From contig JAUCGK010000393.1 in assembly GCA_030378085.1 (NCBI GenBank), positions 1 to 64,000 of the forward strand: 64,000 nucleotides of DNA. The letters run 5' to 3'. Positions 9,301 through 17,729 of the stretch are shown in pieces. The position numbers and the translations under genes were made by a program. Numbering within the stretch: the first letter of the stretch is position 1; every line of letters begins with the position of its first letter. Source of the DNA: Candidatus Parabeggiatoa sp. HSG14. Its GTDB lineage: Bacteria > Pseudomonadota > Gammaproteobacteria > Beggiatoales > Beggiatoaceae. Below the pieces are notes generated by a model. It made no database searches, was not told where the DNA came from, and saw only the letters and a list, made by a program, of their open reading frames with translations.

Positions 9301-10550
9301 CTGTGCGTAGCGGCGCATTAGTTTCGATGCCTGGTATGATGTCCACTATTCATAATTTAGGACTGAATCCTGACATTGTGCAAGGTTTGGCAAAGCAAAC
9401 AGGCAGTGCCAAATTTGCATGGGACACTTACCGGCGTTTTATTCATTCCTGGGGAATGGCTGTAGGAATAGATAGAGAACTGTTTCATAACCTCATGCTT
9501 GATGCAAAAGAGCGTTATGGTATCACTAAGAAAAATGAATTTACTGCCAAGCAAACGAAAAAACTGGCCTTTGCCTATCGTCGTGTTGTGGAAGAGCAAG
9601 GCGTTTCTGTGCCTGAAGACCCCCTGATGCAATTGTTAGACGCGATTGGTTACATCCTTGATTCCTGGAATGATAAAAAGGCTGTTGAATTTAGGCGTTT
9701 ACTGGATATTTCAGATGCATGGGGAACCTCTGTATTACTTCAGGCTATGGTGTTCGGTAATCTCAATCAAGAATCTGGCACGGGAGTTGTTTTTACCTCT
9801 TATCCACGTCGAAATTTAAGTAGAGTTACCCTATGGGGAGATTATACGCCCGGCAATCAAGGCGAAGATATTGTGGGAGGTGTTATTTCTACCCTCCCTA
9901 TTTCTATTGAACAAAGCGAATTGGATGGTCGTTCCAAGGCACAAAGTCTGGAAGTTTGTTTTCCGGAAATTTATCAATCACTGCTTAAAATATCTCGTCA
10001 TTTGATTTACGAGAAACACTGGAATAATCAGGAAATAGAGTTCACTTTTGAAGGCTCATCTGCTGATTCGTTATCTCTGTTGCAAACTAGGGAGATGGTG
10101 ACTGCAAAACAGAAAAATGTGCCTATGTTTAGCCAAACTCCTGCACTCAGTCAATCTATTTTAGGTCGTGGAATGGGTGTTTATGGGGGAGCATTATGTG
10201 GACAAGCTGTTTTTAATAGAGCTCATATTGATCAAGTTCGCAAACAACATCCAGATATGCCATTGATCCTAATTCGTTCTGATACTGTACCTGATGATAT
10301 TAGTGAAATATCAGCGACTGAAGGTTTATTGACAGCTCGCGGTGGACAGACTTCCCATGCTTCCATTGTAACTATCCGTTTAGAAAAGACGTGTGTTGTT
10401 GGCTGTGAAGCTATGGTCGTTTCAGAGGCAGAAGGACGTTGTACTTTTAACAATACTGTCATTAATGTGGGTGACGATATTAGTATTGATGGTCGTACTG
10501 GTTTAATATTAAAAGGTCATCACCCTATTGAGCAAATAGAAACTGAATAA
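6324..10550 (+). CDS. PEP/pyruvate-binding (PPDK-like) protein with long helical N-terminus
   Basis: 1408 residues. From about residue 915 it matches the ATP-binding part of pyruvate phosphate dikinase (LGNKGFHLTHLI, then SVRSGALVSMPGMMSTIHNLGLN near 1000), followed by the swivelling phosphohistidine domain with TARGGQTSHAS, whose His is about residue 1345. The protein ends soon after, so the PEP/pyruvate TIM barrel of true PPDK is absent. The first 900 or so residues are helical and unfamiliar. It may phosphorylate itself and pass the phosphate to a partner (inference); it should not be called PPDK. GGAGGAGG precedes the tandem ATGATG; the ATG at 6327 has the better spacing. The start overlaps the stop of the broken upstream gene. 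Confidence 0.8.
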   Translation: MMARLVKKPSHSYGLESSTALKANLQETAVDEIQINPRFFILREPVNAYGGILKTLNKLLYELHHPYRNWRLILPELRSFVLKNTSRYINHPKGPDCTYLFVSLFLEALADEGKQFSTEEAAELIGAYLDRLVNQLSSTQLLDYGDTITAIFKEFAKLPDEKQLVLVRIHYPLRRTLNDLLAKSDNSAPDKVNIDWKVLGDFIYQLLDCTYRYWLTQNDPISYYHQGMPTLDAISHQTIRTHLKELKTLQAEGLDFFKRSEYLPSYMDIVKAYQRIGEKINKQEVSQATSGEAQNGENLKLTYLFRIMETEGLLMLHESTLKEINRALVQMVRRQNYEEIEDFFLKTFQLLKDNVGKYPETALQLIKTLGIEIYKRNNSRMVEAFLAQAVRFGFQYSRVSGFTRDWQPIDNPAHIVNIRIWLSLIKQNPEWFCTLLSALIINLKLTGTCIRDTDLFQKEVTLLLNSKLCPVYNLVKQFAKLLPVYYNDIGAEGLLREVSTELDESTQRQDHLVHFLRKQCHVESNNRIVDFMRAIFAFWHTADKACIADFVPPEVLTQIDPTGIYVESVHSITKALFATQDINNEEELLQYPLAEIEQVIQGLSNYPTQEKRRVFLMIRMYHLLNLKYNLGFQELEEQLMAAKNIGLPDMQPVLDGLQPDNPSHSLEILLSAMEKLQKVILSTEIFDMSEDILQKRHVTTDIPSVYGYYQERKFDALSLSFRLENMANVYLEKLIEELNPGLLTRGNLHKVIKALKLFLRILAISGIASRRFIHLIDVLERSLEVKGFCYRQYIDLFRNMSEALKDIIYTYYTNYHRDNLAIIVPSLDKKTLLSRYVPQLDGSPSGSLSRISESFERELIAETPGLQAMDNYITRAYQILSDQGTRLQGTALDLLMLYDPDKVFCALYEPNPLNNDPIHLGNKGFHLTHLIKNDVNVPPGVVLTTEFFRYEKVVRGYSPAWRDFVEKLHQQLAIIEEKTGRQFGSTENPLLLSVRSGALVSMPGMMSTIHNLGLNPDIVQGLAKQTGSAKFAWDTYRRFIHSWGMAVGIDRELFHNLMLDAKERYGITKKNEFTAKQTKKLAFAYRRVVEEQGVSVPEDPLMQLLDAIGYILDSWNDKKAVEFRRLLDISDAWGTSVLLQAMVFGNLNQESGTGVVFTSYPRRNLSRVTLWGDYTPGNQGEDIVGGVISTLPISIEQSELDGRSKAQSLEVCFPEIYQSLLKISRHLIYEKHWNNQEIEFTFEGSSADSLSLLQTREMVTAKQKNVPMFSQTPALSQSILGRGMGVYGGALCGQAVFNRAHIDQVRKQHPDMPLILIRSDTVPDDISEISATEGLLTARGGQTSHASIVTIRLEKTCVVGCEAMVVSEAEGRCTFNNTVINVGDDISIDGRTGLILKGHHPIEQIETE

Positions 10551-10689
10551 CTGATGTTACGCAGATAGTTTCCAAACTGGAGTGCAACCTTTTGCAAAAT
10601 AAATTTTGCACTCCAAAGAGTGCAATCCCTCGCAAAATAAATTTTGCACGAAGATATTCACTTTTGGAAGTGCAGTGCGTAATATCAGT
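10550..10689. repeat. Palindrome-ended repeat, ACTGATGTTACGCA family
   Basis: It starts ACTGATGTTACGCAGATAG exactly at the stop codon of the preceding gene and ends TGCGTAATATCAGT, so the termini are inverted repeats. The interior repeats TTGCAAAATAAATTTTGCA. Other copies are at 14941-15094 (reversed, one end lost) and 19253-19502. It fills most of the gap between the PPDK-like gene and the convergent exoprotein gene. Confidence 0.65.
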
Positions 10690-10722
10690 GAAATATACCA
10701 AATAATTTTACCAGAAAATAAT

Positions 10723-13146
10723 TTATAGTGAGTAACGACATCCTGTCAACATACTAAATTTATTACGGAAAACATCTGGAGAATCTTCAATAGTTATTGA
10801 AGCTTGCGAATTTACAGTCGGTAATTGAGCCAGAAGAGGGCCACTTGGCAATAAATCATCATGATGAGTCTCAGACGCACCTTCACGTTCAACAACAACA
10901 AAACTACTCAGGTTTTCAGCTACTTTCTGACTACAAGGCGTATTCATTAAAGCACTCACATCCAAAAAATTAGAAGATAGTGCCAACATAGCCTCATCTG
11001 CATTATTGTCTGGGGTGTCAATAACCACAATACCGTCTTTACCAAATTGTGATGACGCACTGATACGACTTTCTAAAATTGCGGGAAATTGATAAATACT
11101 GGTGGTTGTGATTTGGATATTACCCCCGGGGCCACCATAAGCTTCCGCAATAATAGGACTGTGATCTTGTATGACAAATTTAGGTTGAAGGGTCACATTG
11201 CCGCCTCCTCCCAAGCCCGCACCTACACTGGTGGAAATCTCACTATCCACTAAATACAAATAACTCGGTGTTGTGACTTCAATATTGCCCCCATCAGCAC
11301 TTTTAGCGGCAGTTTGGATAAAGCCCTTGTTCATGGTTAATTTTTCTTCCAAAGCCAACTTGATACTGCCAGCATCTCCTTGACCTAGACTACTCGCTGA
11401 TATAAAACCATTTTCAGAAAGGTGAACATGGTTTGCTTGGATATTTACACTTCCTCCTAATCCCTCTCCTAAGGTTCCCGCAGTAATGAAACCCGCTTGA
11501 GTGACATTTAAAGTATCAACATTCAAGACAATATTACCCGCATCTCCCCACCGCTGGGAGCCTGTTTGAATGGTTCCACCTTCAGTCACGATCAGATTTG
11601 GTGTGGTGATGTCTATTGTACCTCCTTGACCTTTAGTCAATACATTACTGAAAAAACCACTGTTCCCCCCTTTTTCTCCTGATGAAGCACTAATATGCAT
11701 TGCTTTATTAGCTACCACAGTCAATTGGCCAGCTTTTCCAGTGCCTTCTTGCCATGTTTTAGGAATACCAGAAAAACCAGCACTGACATTAACTTGTGCA
11801 CCATTTGACAAGGTCAAATTATCCACATTGATAAATAAATTACCTGCTTCTCCCAATCCCCAAGTTTCAGCACGCATTGTTGCGCCTTCTTCCATGACCA
11901 AGTTTTGGGCAGAAATCTTCATTTCACCACTCTTACCATATAAAACGGTATTACTTAACACGCCGCTTTTAAATCTTCCTGTGCTGTCAGCACCAATTAG
12001 AGAAAGCGTATTTTGTGCAGAAATAGCAATATTTCCAGCATTACCCTTTGTTTTGCTAGTGCTTTGAATTTGTGAACCGTCTGTTAGGGTTATATCGTTT
12101 GCCAAGAGAGTTATATTGCCACCATTGCCAATATTCCTTGGACCAAATCCATTTTTTTGTGAGCGATTAAAAGCTTCAGTGGTAACTCGTGAACCATTTT
12201 TCATGGTTAAGAAATCATTCGCATGAATTGTAATACTTCGTCCTGCTTTGTTATGCCATGTATCGGCAAAAACCCAACCATTATCTAAAACAACTTGTCC
12301 CGCACGAATAAAAATAGCACCGCCTCCAAAACCGCTGGTATCAATATTACCAAAATTCCGATTATTGGAAGCACGAGTATCGGTAATACTCAGTGTGCCA
12401 TAAGCAGCAAAAGTATTGTCAGTCAATTCCATAGGATTAATGGGTACTTCTCCTGGGGAGGCAACGCTGATAAGATGAACATCATTGCCACCGGTAATAA
12501 TGAAGTTGTCTTTAATCGTAATATCTCCACCGACTAAGGATAATGTTGCAGTAGTCGCTAAGTCCTCACCTCTCATTATTCGTGTGAGATTATCACGATT
12601 TGGAAAAGATAATACACTGTTTTCTACAGTAATATTACTGGGGGCATCTAAAAAACCAAATGCACTGGGCGGTGCAACAGTTAGCGAGGAGTTATTTGGC
12701 ATGGTGACATCAAAACGACCCGTATCTCCTAATTTGAGATAATCAGCCGTACTGACATAGAGTGATCCAGGAACGTTGATGGCTGCATTAGGACCAAACA
12801 TCACTCCCGCTGGATTAAGAAAATATAAATCCGCATTAGGAATAAATGATTTTAAAAAACCATCAATTTGTGAAACTTGCCCACCCGTGACGCGACTGAT
12901 GACGTTATTGATATTGGATGGACCTGTAAAAGTCGCACTTTCTGTACTATTCAAATTAAAAGTCTCGAAACTATGAAAAAGATTAGTACCCACTTGTTGA
13001 CCAGAACTCGCATCAACTGCAAAGTCAGGCCCTTGTAAAGCACCGCTTGTACCCAGTGTACCATCAAAGACAACTTCGGCATGAACGACAATGGAGAGAG
13101 TTGATAAACCCACTGCCATGAGGTAAAATACACTATGTAAAGTCAT
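10723..13146 (-). CDS. Filamentous-haemagglutinin-type secreted protein (TpsA)
   Basis: 807 residues from the ATG at 13146. A Sec signal peptide (MTLHSVFYLMAVGLSTLSIV, cut near VHA-EVV) precedes the two-partner-secretion domain: GGQVSQIDGFLKS followed by LNPAGVMFGPNAAINV. The middle is a long run of Gly/Asn/Thr-rich strands (GGxITL, GNI, ADGG) typical of a right-handed beta-helix. The C-terminus has the Cys-containing CSQKVAENLSSFVVVERE signature seen in FHA-like proteins of cyanobacteria and Beggiatoa-type bacteria. It should be exported through an outer-membrane TpsB partner, which is not in the window. The start is supported by AGGAGA about nine bases upstream; a longer frame to 13254 adds residues before the signal peptide. 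Confidence 0.88.
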   Translation of the reverse strand: MTLHSVFYLMAVGLSTLSIVVHAEVVFDGTLGTSGALQGPDFAVDASSGQQVGTNLFHSFETFNLNSTESATFTGPSNINNVISRVTGGQVSQIDGFLKSFIPNADLYFLNPAGVMFGPNAAINVPGSLYVSTADYLKLGDTGRFDVTMPNNSSLTVAPPSAFGFLDAPSNITVENSVLSFPNRDNLTRIMRGEDLATTATLSLVGGDITIKDNFIITGGNDVHLISVASPGEVPINPMELTDNTFAAYGTLSITDTRASNNRNFGNIDTSGFGGGAIFIRAGQVVLDNGWVFADTWHNKAGRSITIHANDFLTMKNGSRVTTEAFNRSQKNGFGPRNIGNGGNITLLANDITLTDGSQIQSTSKTKGNAGNIAISAQNTLSLIGADSTGRFKSGVLSNTVLYGKSGEMKISAQNLVMEEGATMRAETWGLGEAGNLFINVDNLTLSNGAQVNVSAGFSGIPKTWQEGTGKAGQLTVVANKAMHISASSGEKGGNSGFFSNVLTKGQGGTIDITTPNLIVTEGGTIQTGSQRWGDAGNIVLNVDTLNVTQAGFITAGTLGEGLGGSVNIQANHVHLSENGFISASSLGQGDAGSIKLALEEKLTMNKGFIQTAAKSADGGNIEVTTPSYLYLVDSEISTSVGAGLGGGGNVTLQPKFVIQDHSPIIAEAYGGPGGNIQITTTSIYQFPAILESRISASSQFGKDGIVVIDTPDNNADEAMLALSSNFLDVSALMNTPCSQKVAENLSSFVVVEREGASETHHDDLLPSGPLLAQLPTVNSQASITIEDSPDVFRNKFSMLTGCRYSL

Positions 13147-13264
13147 TATTTTACTGTCTCCTTTTTTACATGTTAAATTTTTAATTGTACCACTTTTTTC
13201 AATATATTGACAGGTACAACTTAAAACGTTAAAAGAATGTATAGCACTTTTCATTTGGCTGAAA

Positions 13265-13292
13265 TAAGGGCAACCATAAAGGATTGCCCTTA
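13265..13292. repeat. Hairpin repeat TAAGGGCAA / TTGCCCTTA
   Basis: Nine-base perfect arms around a 10-base loop. A partial relative (AAGGGCAACCATAAAGG) lies near 17430. It is upstream of the minus-strand exoprotein gene; no T-tract follows on either strand. Confidence 0.5.
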
Positions 13293-13305
13293 CAAAAAAA
13301 TGCTA

Positions 13306-13396
13306 TAGCATTTTCCGATTGCGTCAGGTACAAGTCCTCCTCAATTTAAGGAGGGGATTTAGGGGAGGTTGTACTTTATCCAATCGGGAAACGCTA
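13306..13396. mobile_element. 91-bp MITE-like element flanked by TA
   Basis: Third copy of the TAGC(A/G)TTTTCCGATTG family, with slightly diverged ends (TAGCATTTTCC and GGGAAACGCTA) and TA on both sides (13304-13305, 13397-13398). It lies in the 443-bp gap between the exoprotein gene and the protease gene, not inside a recognisable gene. Confidence 0.75.
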
Positions 13397-13464
13397 TATA
13401 TTCATTGGAGTTAAAGTTTGAACTCTTAAGCGATCCTGCATTAGTAGCTTGTCAACTTTGTTGG

Positions 13465-13530
13465 GTGGAGTCCTTTAGGTTTGGGAGTGGAGTGTTGCCA
13501 AAGTAAAGCTTTGGACTCCAACAACCCATC
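13465..13530. repeat. GGAGTCC palindromic repeat
   Basis: GGTGGAGTCCTTTAGGTTTGG ... CCAAAGTAAAGCTTTGGACTCC forms imperfect inverted arms, nested in a looser pair around TTGTCAA. It accounts for the rest of the gap upstream of the protease gene. I see no clear promoter there. Confidence 0.5.
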
Positions 13531-13589
13531 AATATCATCTTGACAAAGTACTAGGATTATTTACAGCAAAAAATTTATTGTCACTTAAA

Positions 13590-14867
13590 ATGAAAATTTT
13601 TATTATGAAATTCAAACAGTTATTTGTTGTATGTGTTTTTTGTGTCGTTTTTACTTCTACCTCATTATGGTCTCAAGAAATATCCTCTGAGTTAAATACA
13701 TCTCCTAACTCCCTCTCAGACGGGGAATTAAATGGAGTGAAAAATTCGCAGCGAATACCAAGAATTATCGGAGGTAAAGATGCACAAGCGGGTGTATGGC
13801 CCTGGATAACGTATATTGGATATACGAGTGATCCAGAAGGTTATAGTTCTTGTGGTGGTTCTCTAATACATCCCTACTGGGTTTTAACAGCAGCGCATTG
13901 TGTCGATGGATTTAACCTCGGCGATCCGCCATTAACTGGAGATGATATGTTTGCAGTTGTTGGGTTACATAAAAGAAATCGTACCGATACAGAAGGTGAA
14001 CGCCTTACCATTAATCGGGTTATCCAACATCCGCAATGGAACAGACTCAATCCAAGTTGGTATTATGACATTGCTCTAGTGCAATTAAAAGAACCCTCCA
14101 CACAACAGTTGCTCTCGCTCCCCCTCCAAGACAACATAGATATTAAACCAAATACGTTAGCAACCGCTGTGGGTTGGGGCATCATAGAACCTAAAGCAGA
14201 CGGTGCATCTCCAGACGTATTACAAGAAGTTGAATTGTCCATTGTCTCTAATGAAACTTGTCAAACAACTTATGAAGGTGAATACAAAATTCTTGATAGT
14301 ATGATTTGTGCAGGTTTTGAGGAAGGAAAAAAAGACACTTGCACTAATGATAGTGGTGGGCCATTGGTAATATTTAAGGAAAGCCAATGGCAACAAGTGG
14401 GTATTGTCAGCTTTGGTGGTCATAAGACAGAAGGTGCGCCGATATGTGCGGGGCCTGATGCTTATGGTGTGTATACACGAGTATCAGCATTTATTGATTT
14501 TATTGCCAAATATGTTCCTCTCCCCATTGCAGGGGCTTACGATGGTGTTTGGACTTCAACTTTGCCGACTTTAGCAAATACCTATTTTGTATTGAGAAAT
14601 ACAGCTGACACGATTGCCATTGCAATTTTGACTGATAATGGTAAAAATTGGTACGCTCTTTTAGGCGCAATGGGTATTCCAACCAGTACTATGACAAGCG
14701 TCATAAGCACAGAAAACATGATGGTTGAATTTAAACCAATCCTCACAGAATCACTCCCTATCACAGAAATCACGTTGACAGTAATAAATTGCCGCACTAA
14801 ACAAAGTAGTGCAGATACTTGTTTATTACCGATGGGTAAAAACATCAAACTTAACAAAATGTTTTAA
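13590..14867 (+). CDS. Secreted trypsin-like serine protease (S1 family)
   Basis: 425 residues. A signal peptide (MKFKQLFVVCVFCVVFTSTS) leads to the activation-type N-terminus RIIGG. The triad is visible as TAAHC (His), YYDIALVQL (Asp) and NDSGGP (Ser). The residue six before the Ser is Asp (DTCTNDS), the S1-pocket Asp189 that gives trypsin-like Arg/Lys preference. The position equivalent to Gly193 of the oxyanion hole is Asn, which is unusual. A C-terminal domain of about 110 residues (from GAYDGVW) looks like a beta-rich accessory module. Start choice is uncertain: ATG at 13590 or 13605, neither with a strong Shine-Dalgarno; a TTG at 13578 is less likely. Confidence 0.88.
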   Translation: MKIFIMKFKQLFVVCVFCVVFTSTSLWSQEISSELNTSPNSLSDGELNGVKNSQRIPRIIGGKDAQAGVWPWITYIGYTSDPEGYSSCGGSLIHPYWVLTAAHCVDGFNLGDPPLTGDDMFAVVGLHKRNRTDTEGERLTINRVIQHPQWNRLNPSWYYDIALVQLKEPSTQQLLSLPLQDNIDIKPNTLATAVGWGIIEPKADGASPDVLQEVELSIVSNETCQTTYEGEYKILDSMICAGFEEGKKDTCTNDSGGPLVIFKESQWQQVGIVSFGGHKTEGAPICAGPDAYGVYTRVSAFIDFIAKYVPLPIAGAYDGVWTSTLPTLANTYFVLRNTADTIAIAILTDNGKNWYALLGAMGIPTSTMTSVISTENMMVEFKPILTESLPITEITLTVINCRTKQSSADTCLLPMGKNIKLNKMF

Positions 14868-14885
14868 GTACTTTTGCCAGTCAAA

Positions 14886-14916
14886 GAAATCCGATTTTTT
14901 CAAAAAATCGGATTTC
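14886..14916. terminator. Perfect hairpin after the protease gene
   Basis: GAAATCCGATTTTTT and its exact complement (15-base arms) flank one C, 18 bases after the protease stop. The T-run is inside the stem, not after it, so termination is plausible but not certain. Confidence 0.55.
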
Positions 14917-14940
14917 TCATCACAATAGCTTCGCTAATGA

Positions 14941-15094
14941 TTGCACTCTTCCAAAAATGAATATCTTCGTGCTAAATTTATTTTGCAAGGGGCTGCACTC
15001 TATCGAAGCGCAAAATTTATTTTGCAAGGGGCTGCACTCTAGTTGGCAAAATGAATTTGAAACGAAAGTTTGGAAGCCATCTGCGTAACACCAG
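14941..15094. repeat. ACTGATGTTACGCA-family repeat, reversed and one end lost
   Basis: It contains CTTCCAAAAATGAATATCTT, the inverse of the right part of the 10550-10689 copy, two tandem GCAAAATTTATTTTGCAAGG-like units, and ends TTTGGAAGCCATCTGCGTAA. The opposite terminus is missing. Confidence 0.55.
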
Positions 15095-15107
15095 CAAATA
15101 ACTAAAC

Positions 15108-15260
15108 CTGATTGTAACAGATTTTGGGGACACCCCCCTAACCCCCCGTACACGGGTGGAACCAAACATCATTCGACACTTTGCTTTAATTTTTCTATTT
15201 TGGGACTTCCCCCTGTGTACGGGGGGTTAGGGGGGTGTCCCCAAAATTCGTTATAATCAG
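15108..15260. mobile_element. 153-bp element with about 46-bp inverted ends (GGGGACACCCCCC family)
   Basis: Left end CTGATTGTAACAGATTTTGG and right end CCAAAATTCGTTATAATCAG continue into GGGACACCCCCCTAACCCCC and its complement, giving terminal inverted repeats of about 46 bp. The interior (ACCAAACATCATTCGACACT and on) is shared with the copy at 19281-19433. No coding capacity. A MITE-like or structured-RNA repeat; mechanism unknown. Confidence 0.7.
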
Positions 15261-15269
15261 AACTAAACC

Positions 15270-17000
15270 TTAAAATCCAAAGCCTACTACTGTTACATCG
15301 TCCTGTCTATCATTATCACCTTTGTAGTGATTAAAAGCTTGAAGTAACTTTTTTGCTTGTTCATCAAAGGAAAGGTGGCAATTTTCCAAAAGTAATAATT
15401 TAAAACGTTTACGGCTAAAAGAAAAACGTTTGGAACCACCCAATTGATTTATAAAACCATCAGTGGACAAGTAAAATGACATGCCTTTTTTAATTTTGAT
15501 TGTATGAGCCATAAAATCAAAATCGACATCTGATTTTTTATAACCCAAACTGTGCTTATTGCCTTTAATAACGTGAAGTTGATTCTGGTAAATGTAATAA
15601 AGTGGTAAGTTAGCCCCAGCAAAAGTCAACGTTTTCTCATGCGGTTTTATTAAACAAATAGCAGCATCTAAACCATTATCAGAATGAATATAATCGGCAT
15701 CTTGTTGTAATGACGTTTTAACTAAAACATTAAGCCTTTTGAGAATATCATTTGGAATAAGGCAACCTTCATCTCTGGTTACTCTTCTCAAAGCAGTTGA
15801 AGCCACCATAGCCATAAACGCGCCTGGAATACCATGCCCAGTACAATCTATGATTGCCACAATAATATTGTCTTCAAAAGGTTCAGTATATAACATATCA
15901 CCACCAACAATATTCCTTGGCATCCAAATAAAAAAGCTCTTTGGCAAGAAAGTTTTTATTTGTTCTCGGTTTGGTAATAATGCATTTTGGATGATTTTGG
16001 CATACTGAATGCTTTCCATCGTCCGTCGGTTAACCGTTTCAATAGCTTCACGCACTCGCCCTGCTTGTTCTCGTTTTAAACGTTCTGTGATATCCTGAAA
16101 AGCGGTAATCGCATAACTCACTTTGCCTTTATCATCAAAAATGGGGGTACTCCAAGCTTCTATGGGGATAATTTTTTCGCCTTGATGAATTTCTATATCA
16201 TCAACCCTAATACTTTCACCACGCAAAGCTCTCACCATTGGCAAACTTTCTGAGGGATATTGCTGAGAACTACCTGCCACATAAAGTTGATAAATCTTAG
16301 CTAGATTTTTAGCTGTGGCTTTGTGAATGATACCTTTCCCAAGAATTTGTCGCGCTTTTTGATTGAAATAGATAGGTTTGCCAAGGAGATTTAGCATAGC
16401 TATACCTACTGGCATTACTTCTAAAGTTTGTTTCAATGCAGATTTATTAACTTCAATTGTCATTAAATCATGATAGGCTCTTAATCCTGCCACCATAGTT
16501 GCAAAAAGCTTACATTGTGTCAGTTCTACTTTAAGCTTATAGTCATTAATATCATAATTTACGATAACATCTTCTTCAGGAGCTTCCCCTGCTTGTCCTG
16601 TTCTAAGGATGATACGCACTATCTGATTTTGCAAAGTTTCACGAATATACTTAACAAGTTGTAAACCTGCATCCGGTTTTTCCATCACAACATCTAAAAA
16701 AATCAAGGCAACATCAGGGTGTTTTTTCAATAGAGATTTAGCTTCTTCAGCAGAATAAGCAGAAATAAAGGTGAGAGGTTTATCTTTAAAGATAAAATCT
16801 TGTAATGCTAATTGCGTTACTTCATGAATTTGAAGTTCATCGTCAACAATCATTACTTTCCAAGTGGTTGCAGTCGGATTAACAATAGGTAATTGACTAT
16901 CCTCTTTTATTGCTAACATTGAAGGCATTTCAACAGTTGCTATTGGTTCACTTTTTTCATCTGCTAGAATGAGATTGTCATCTTTATTAATTGAATCCAT
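15270..17000 (-). CDS. Response regulator with PAS and SpoIIE-type PP2C phosphatase output
   Basis: 576 residues. An N-terminal receiver domain (about 47-180) has the acidic pair in MIVDDE (53-54) and phosphoacceptor D103 in LIFLDVV. Its C-terminal half (RTGQAGEAPEEDVIVNYDIN) is of the type found with DUF3369 regulators. A PAS domain follows (about 190-310, ending DITERLKRE), then a short helical linker and a SpoIIE/PP2C catalytic domain (about 350-576) with NIVGGDM and IDCTGHGIPGAFMA metal-site motifs. It should dephosphorylate a Ser/Thr-phosphoprotein, probably an anti-sigma antagonist, when phosphorylated by an unseen kinase (inference). It appears monocistronic. Weak TGAGAA precedes the ATG. 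Confidence 0.88.
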   Translation of the reverse strand: MDSINKDDNLILADEKSEPIATVEMPSMLAIKEDSQLPIVNPTATTWKVMIVDDELQIHEVTQLALQDFIFKDKPLTFISAYSAEEAKSLLKKHPDVALIFLDVVMEKPDAGLQLVKYIRETLQNQIVRIILRTGQAGEAPEEDVIVNYDINDYKLKVELTQCKLFATMVAGLRAYHDLMTIEVNKSALKQTLEVMPVGIAMLNLLGKPIYFNQKARQILGKGIIHKATAKNLAKIYQLYVAGSSQQYPSESLPMVRALRGESIRVDDIEIHQGEKIIPIEAWSTPIFDDKGKVSYAITAFQDITERLKREQAGRVREAIETVNRRTMESIQYAKIIQNALLPNREQIKTFLPKSFFIWMPRNIVGGDMLYTEPFEDNIIVAIIDCTGHGIPGAFMAMVASTALRRVTRDEGCLIPNDILKRLNVLVKTSLQQDADYIHSDNGLDAAICLIKPHEKTLTFAGANLPLYYIYQNQLHVIKGNKHSLGYKKSDVDFDFMAHTIKIKKGMSFYLSTDGFINQLGGSKRFSFSRKRFKLLLLENCHLSFDEQAKKLLQAFNHYKGDNDRQDDVTVVGFGF

Positions 17001-17110
17001 ATTGTTATTCTCACTTTTGTTAAATTCAGATTATTATTATCATTGGTTTGCCATGAATCGTTATTACTCGACTATCAAGTTTTTAAAAGATTGATGATTA
17101 TTAAGCGAGA

Positions 17111-17127
17111 GACGCAAGCATTGCGTC
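17111..17127. repeat. Small hairpin GACGCAA / TTGCGTC
   Basis: Seven-base perfect arms with a three-base loop, upstream of the minus-strand regulator gene. It is followed by a fragment of the TTGCAAAATAAATTTTGCA repeat. Confidence 0.4.
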
Positions 17128-17176
17128 TTTCCTTTGCAAAATAAATTTTGCACTCCGATATTCACTTTGATGTATT

Positions 17177-17231
17177 TGGAGTCCAAACCTTTAGGTTTGG
17201 CAATCTACCAAGCCTAAAGGCTTGGACTCCA
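17177..17231. repeat. GGAGTCC palindromic repeat, best-preserved copy
   Basis: TGGAGTCCAAACCTTTAGG and CCTAAAGGCTTGGACTCCA form arms of about 24 bases with few mismatches around a short spacer. It lies in the 729-bp gap 17001-17729, in which I see no gene. Confidence 0.65.
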
Positions 17232-17339
17232 CAAGAAGGCATTTTATCAAACAAATTATTGATTTTCAAAGTTTTTAGTCATTTTAGCCCACATCAGATT
17301 GAGGTCACACCCACTCAGTCTCTTAATTTAAAAATAACT

Positions 17340-17568
17340 TTTTTATGAGGAGTAACGTTGGAGCGTCATAAATATGCGTGATCTCCGCTGCGCTACTTCG
17401 TTGCCAACGCTGGAGCCTCACTGTCATTGACTTAAGGGCAACCATAAAGGTGTGCAGCCTACGTAACATGATGATTTGTAGGGGTAATCCCTTGTGGTTA
17501 CCCCAACTAAAATCCTTAACTTAATGGCATTGACGCTGGAGCGTTGGAACGAAGCTGAGTAGTTACAA
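17340..17568. repeat. Partial GTAACTACTCAG-family repeat
   Basis: It shares ATCTCCGCTGCGCTACTTCG, GCCAACGCTGGAGC and the right terminus CTGAGTAGTTACAA with the element at 19091-19235, but is rearranged and interrupted by other repeat fragments. It fills most of the gap before the membrane-protein gene. Confidence 0.5.
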
Positions 17569-17729
17569 TTAAACAAAACAGTTTCTTATCTTTTACAAAT
17601 GACTTATTATAAATTATCATAATAAAAATGATTTATCCATGAATTTTGTTTTTATACTAAATTATTGAATCTCATTTTTTTGGCTTACCAAGATAACTCT
17701 TGAACTCAAAATAACAAGATAATAATTAC

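Noticed and set aside
6324..10550. Bona fide pyruvate phosphate dikinase
   Set aside because: The C-terminal PEP/pyruvate-binding barrel is missing and the N-terminal 900 residues do not belong to PPDK.
13147..13254. Longer exoprotein start at 13254
   Set aside because: It would place 36 residues before a clear Sec signal peptide; the ATG at 13146 has a Shine-Dalgarno.
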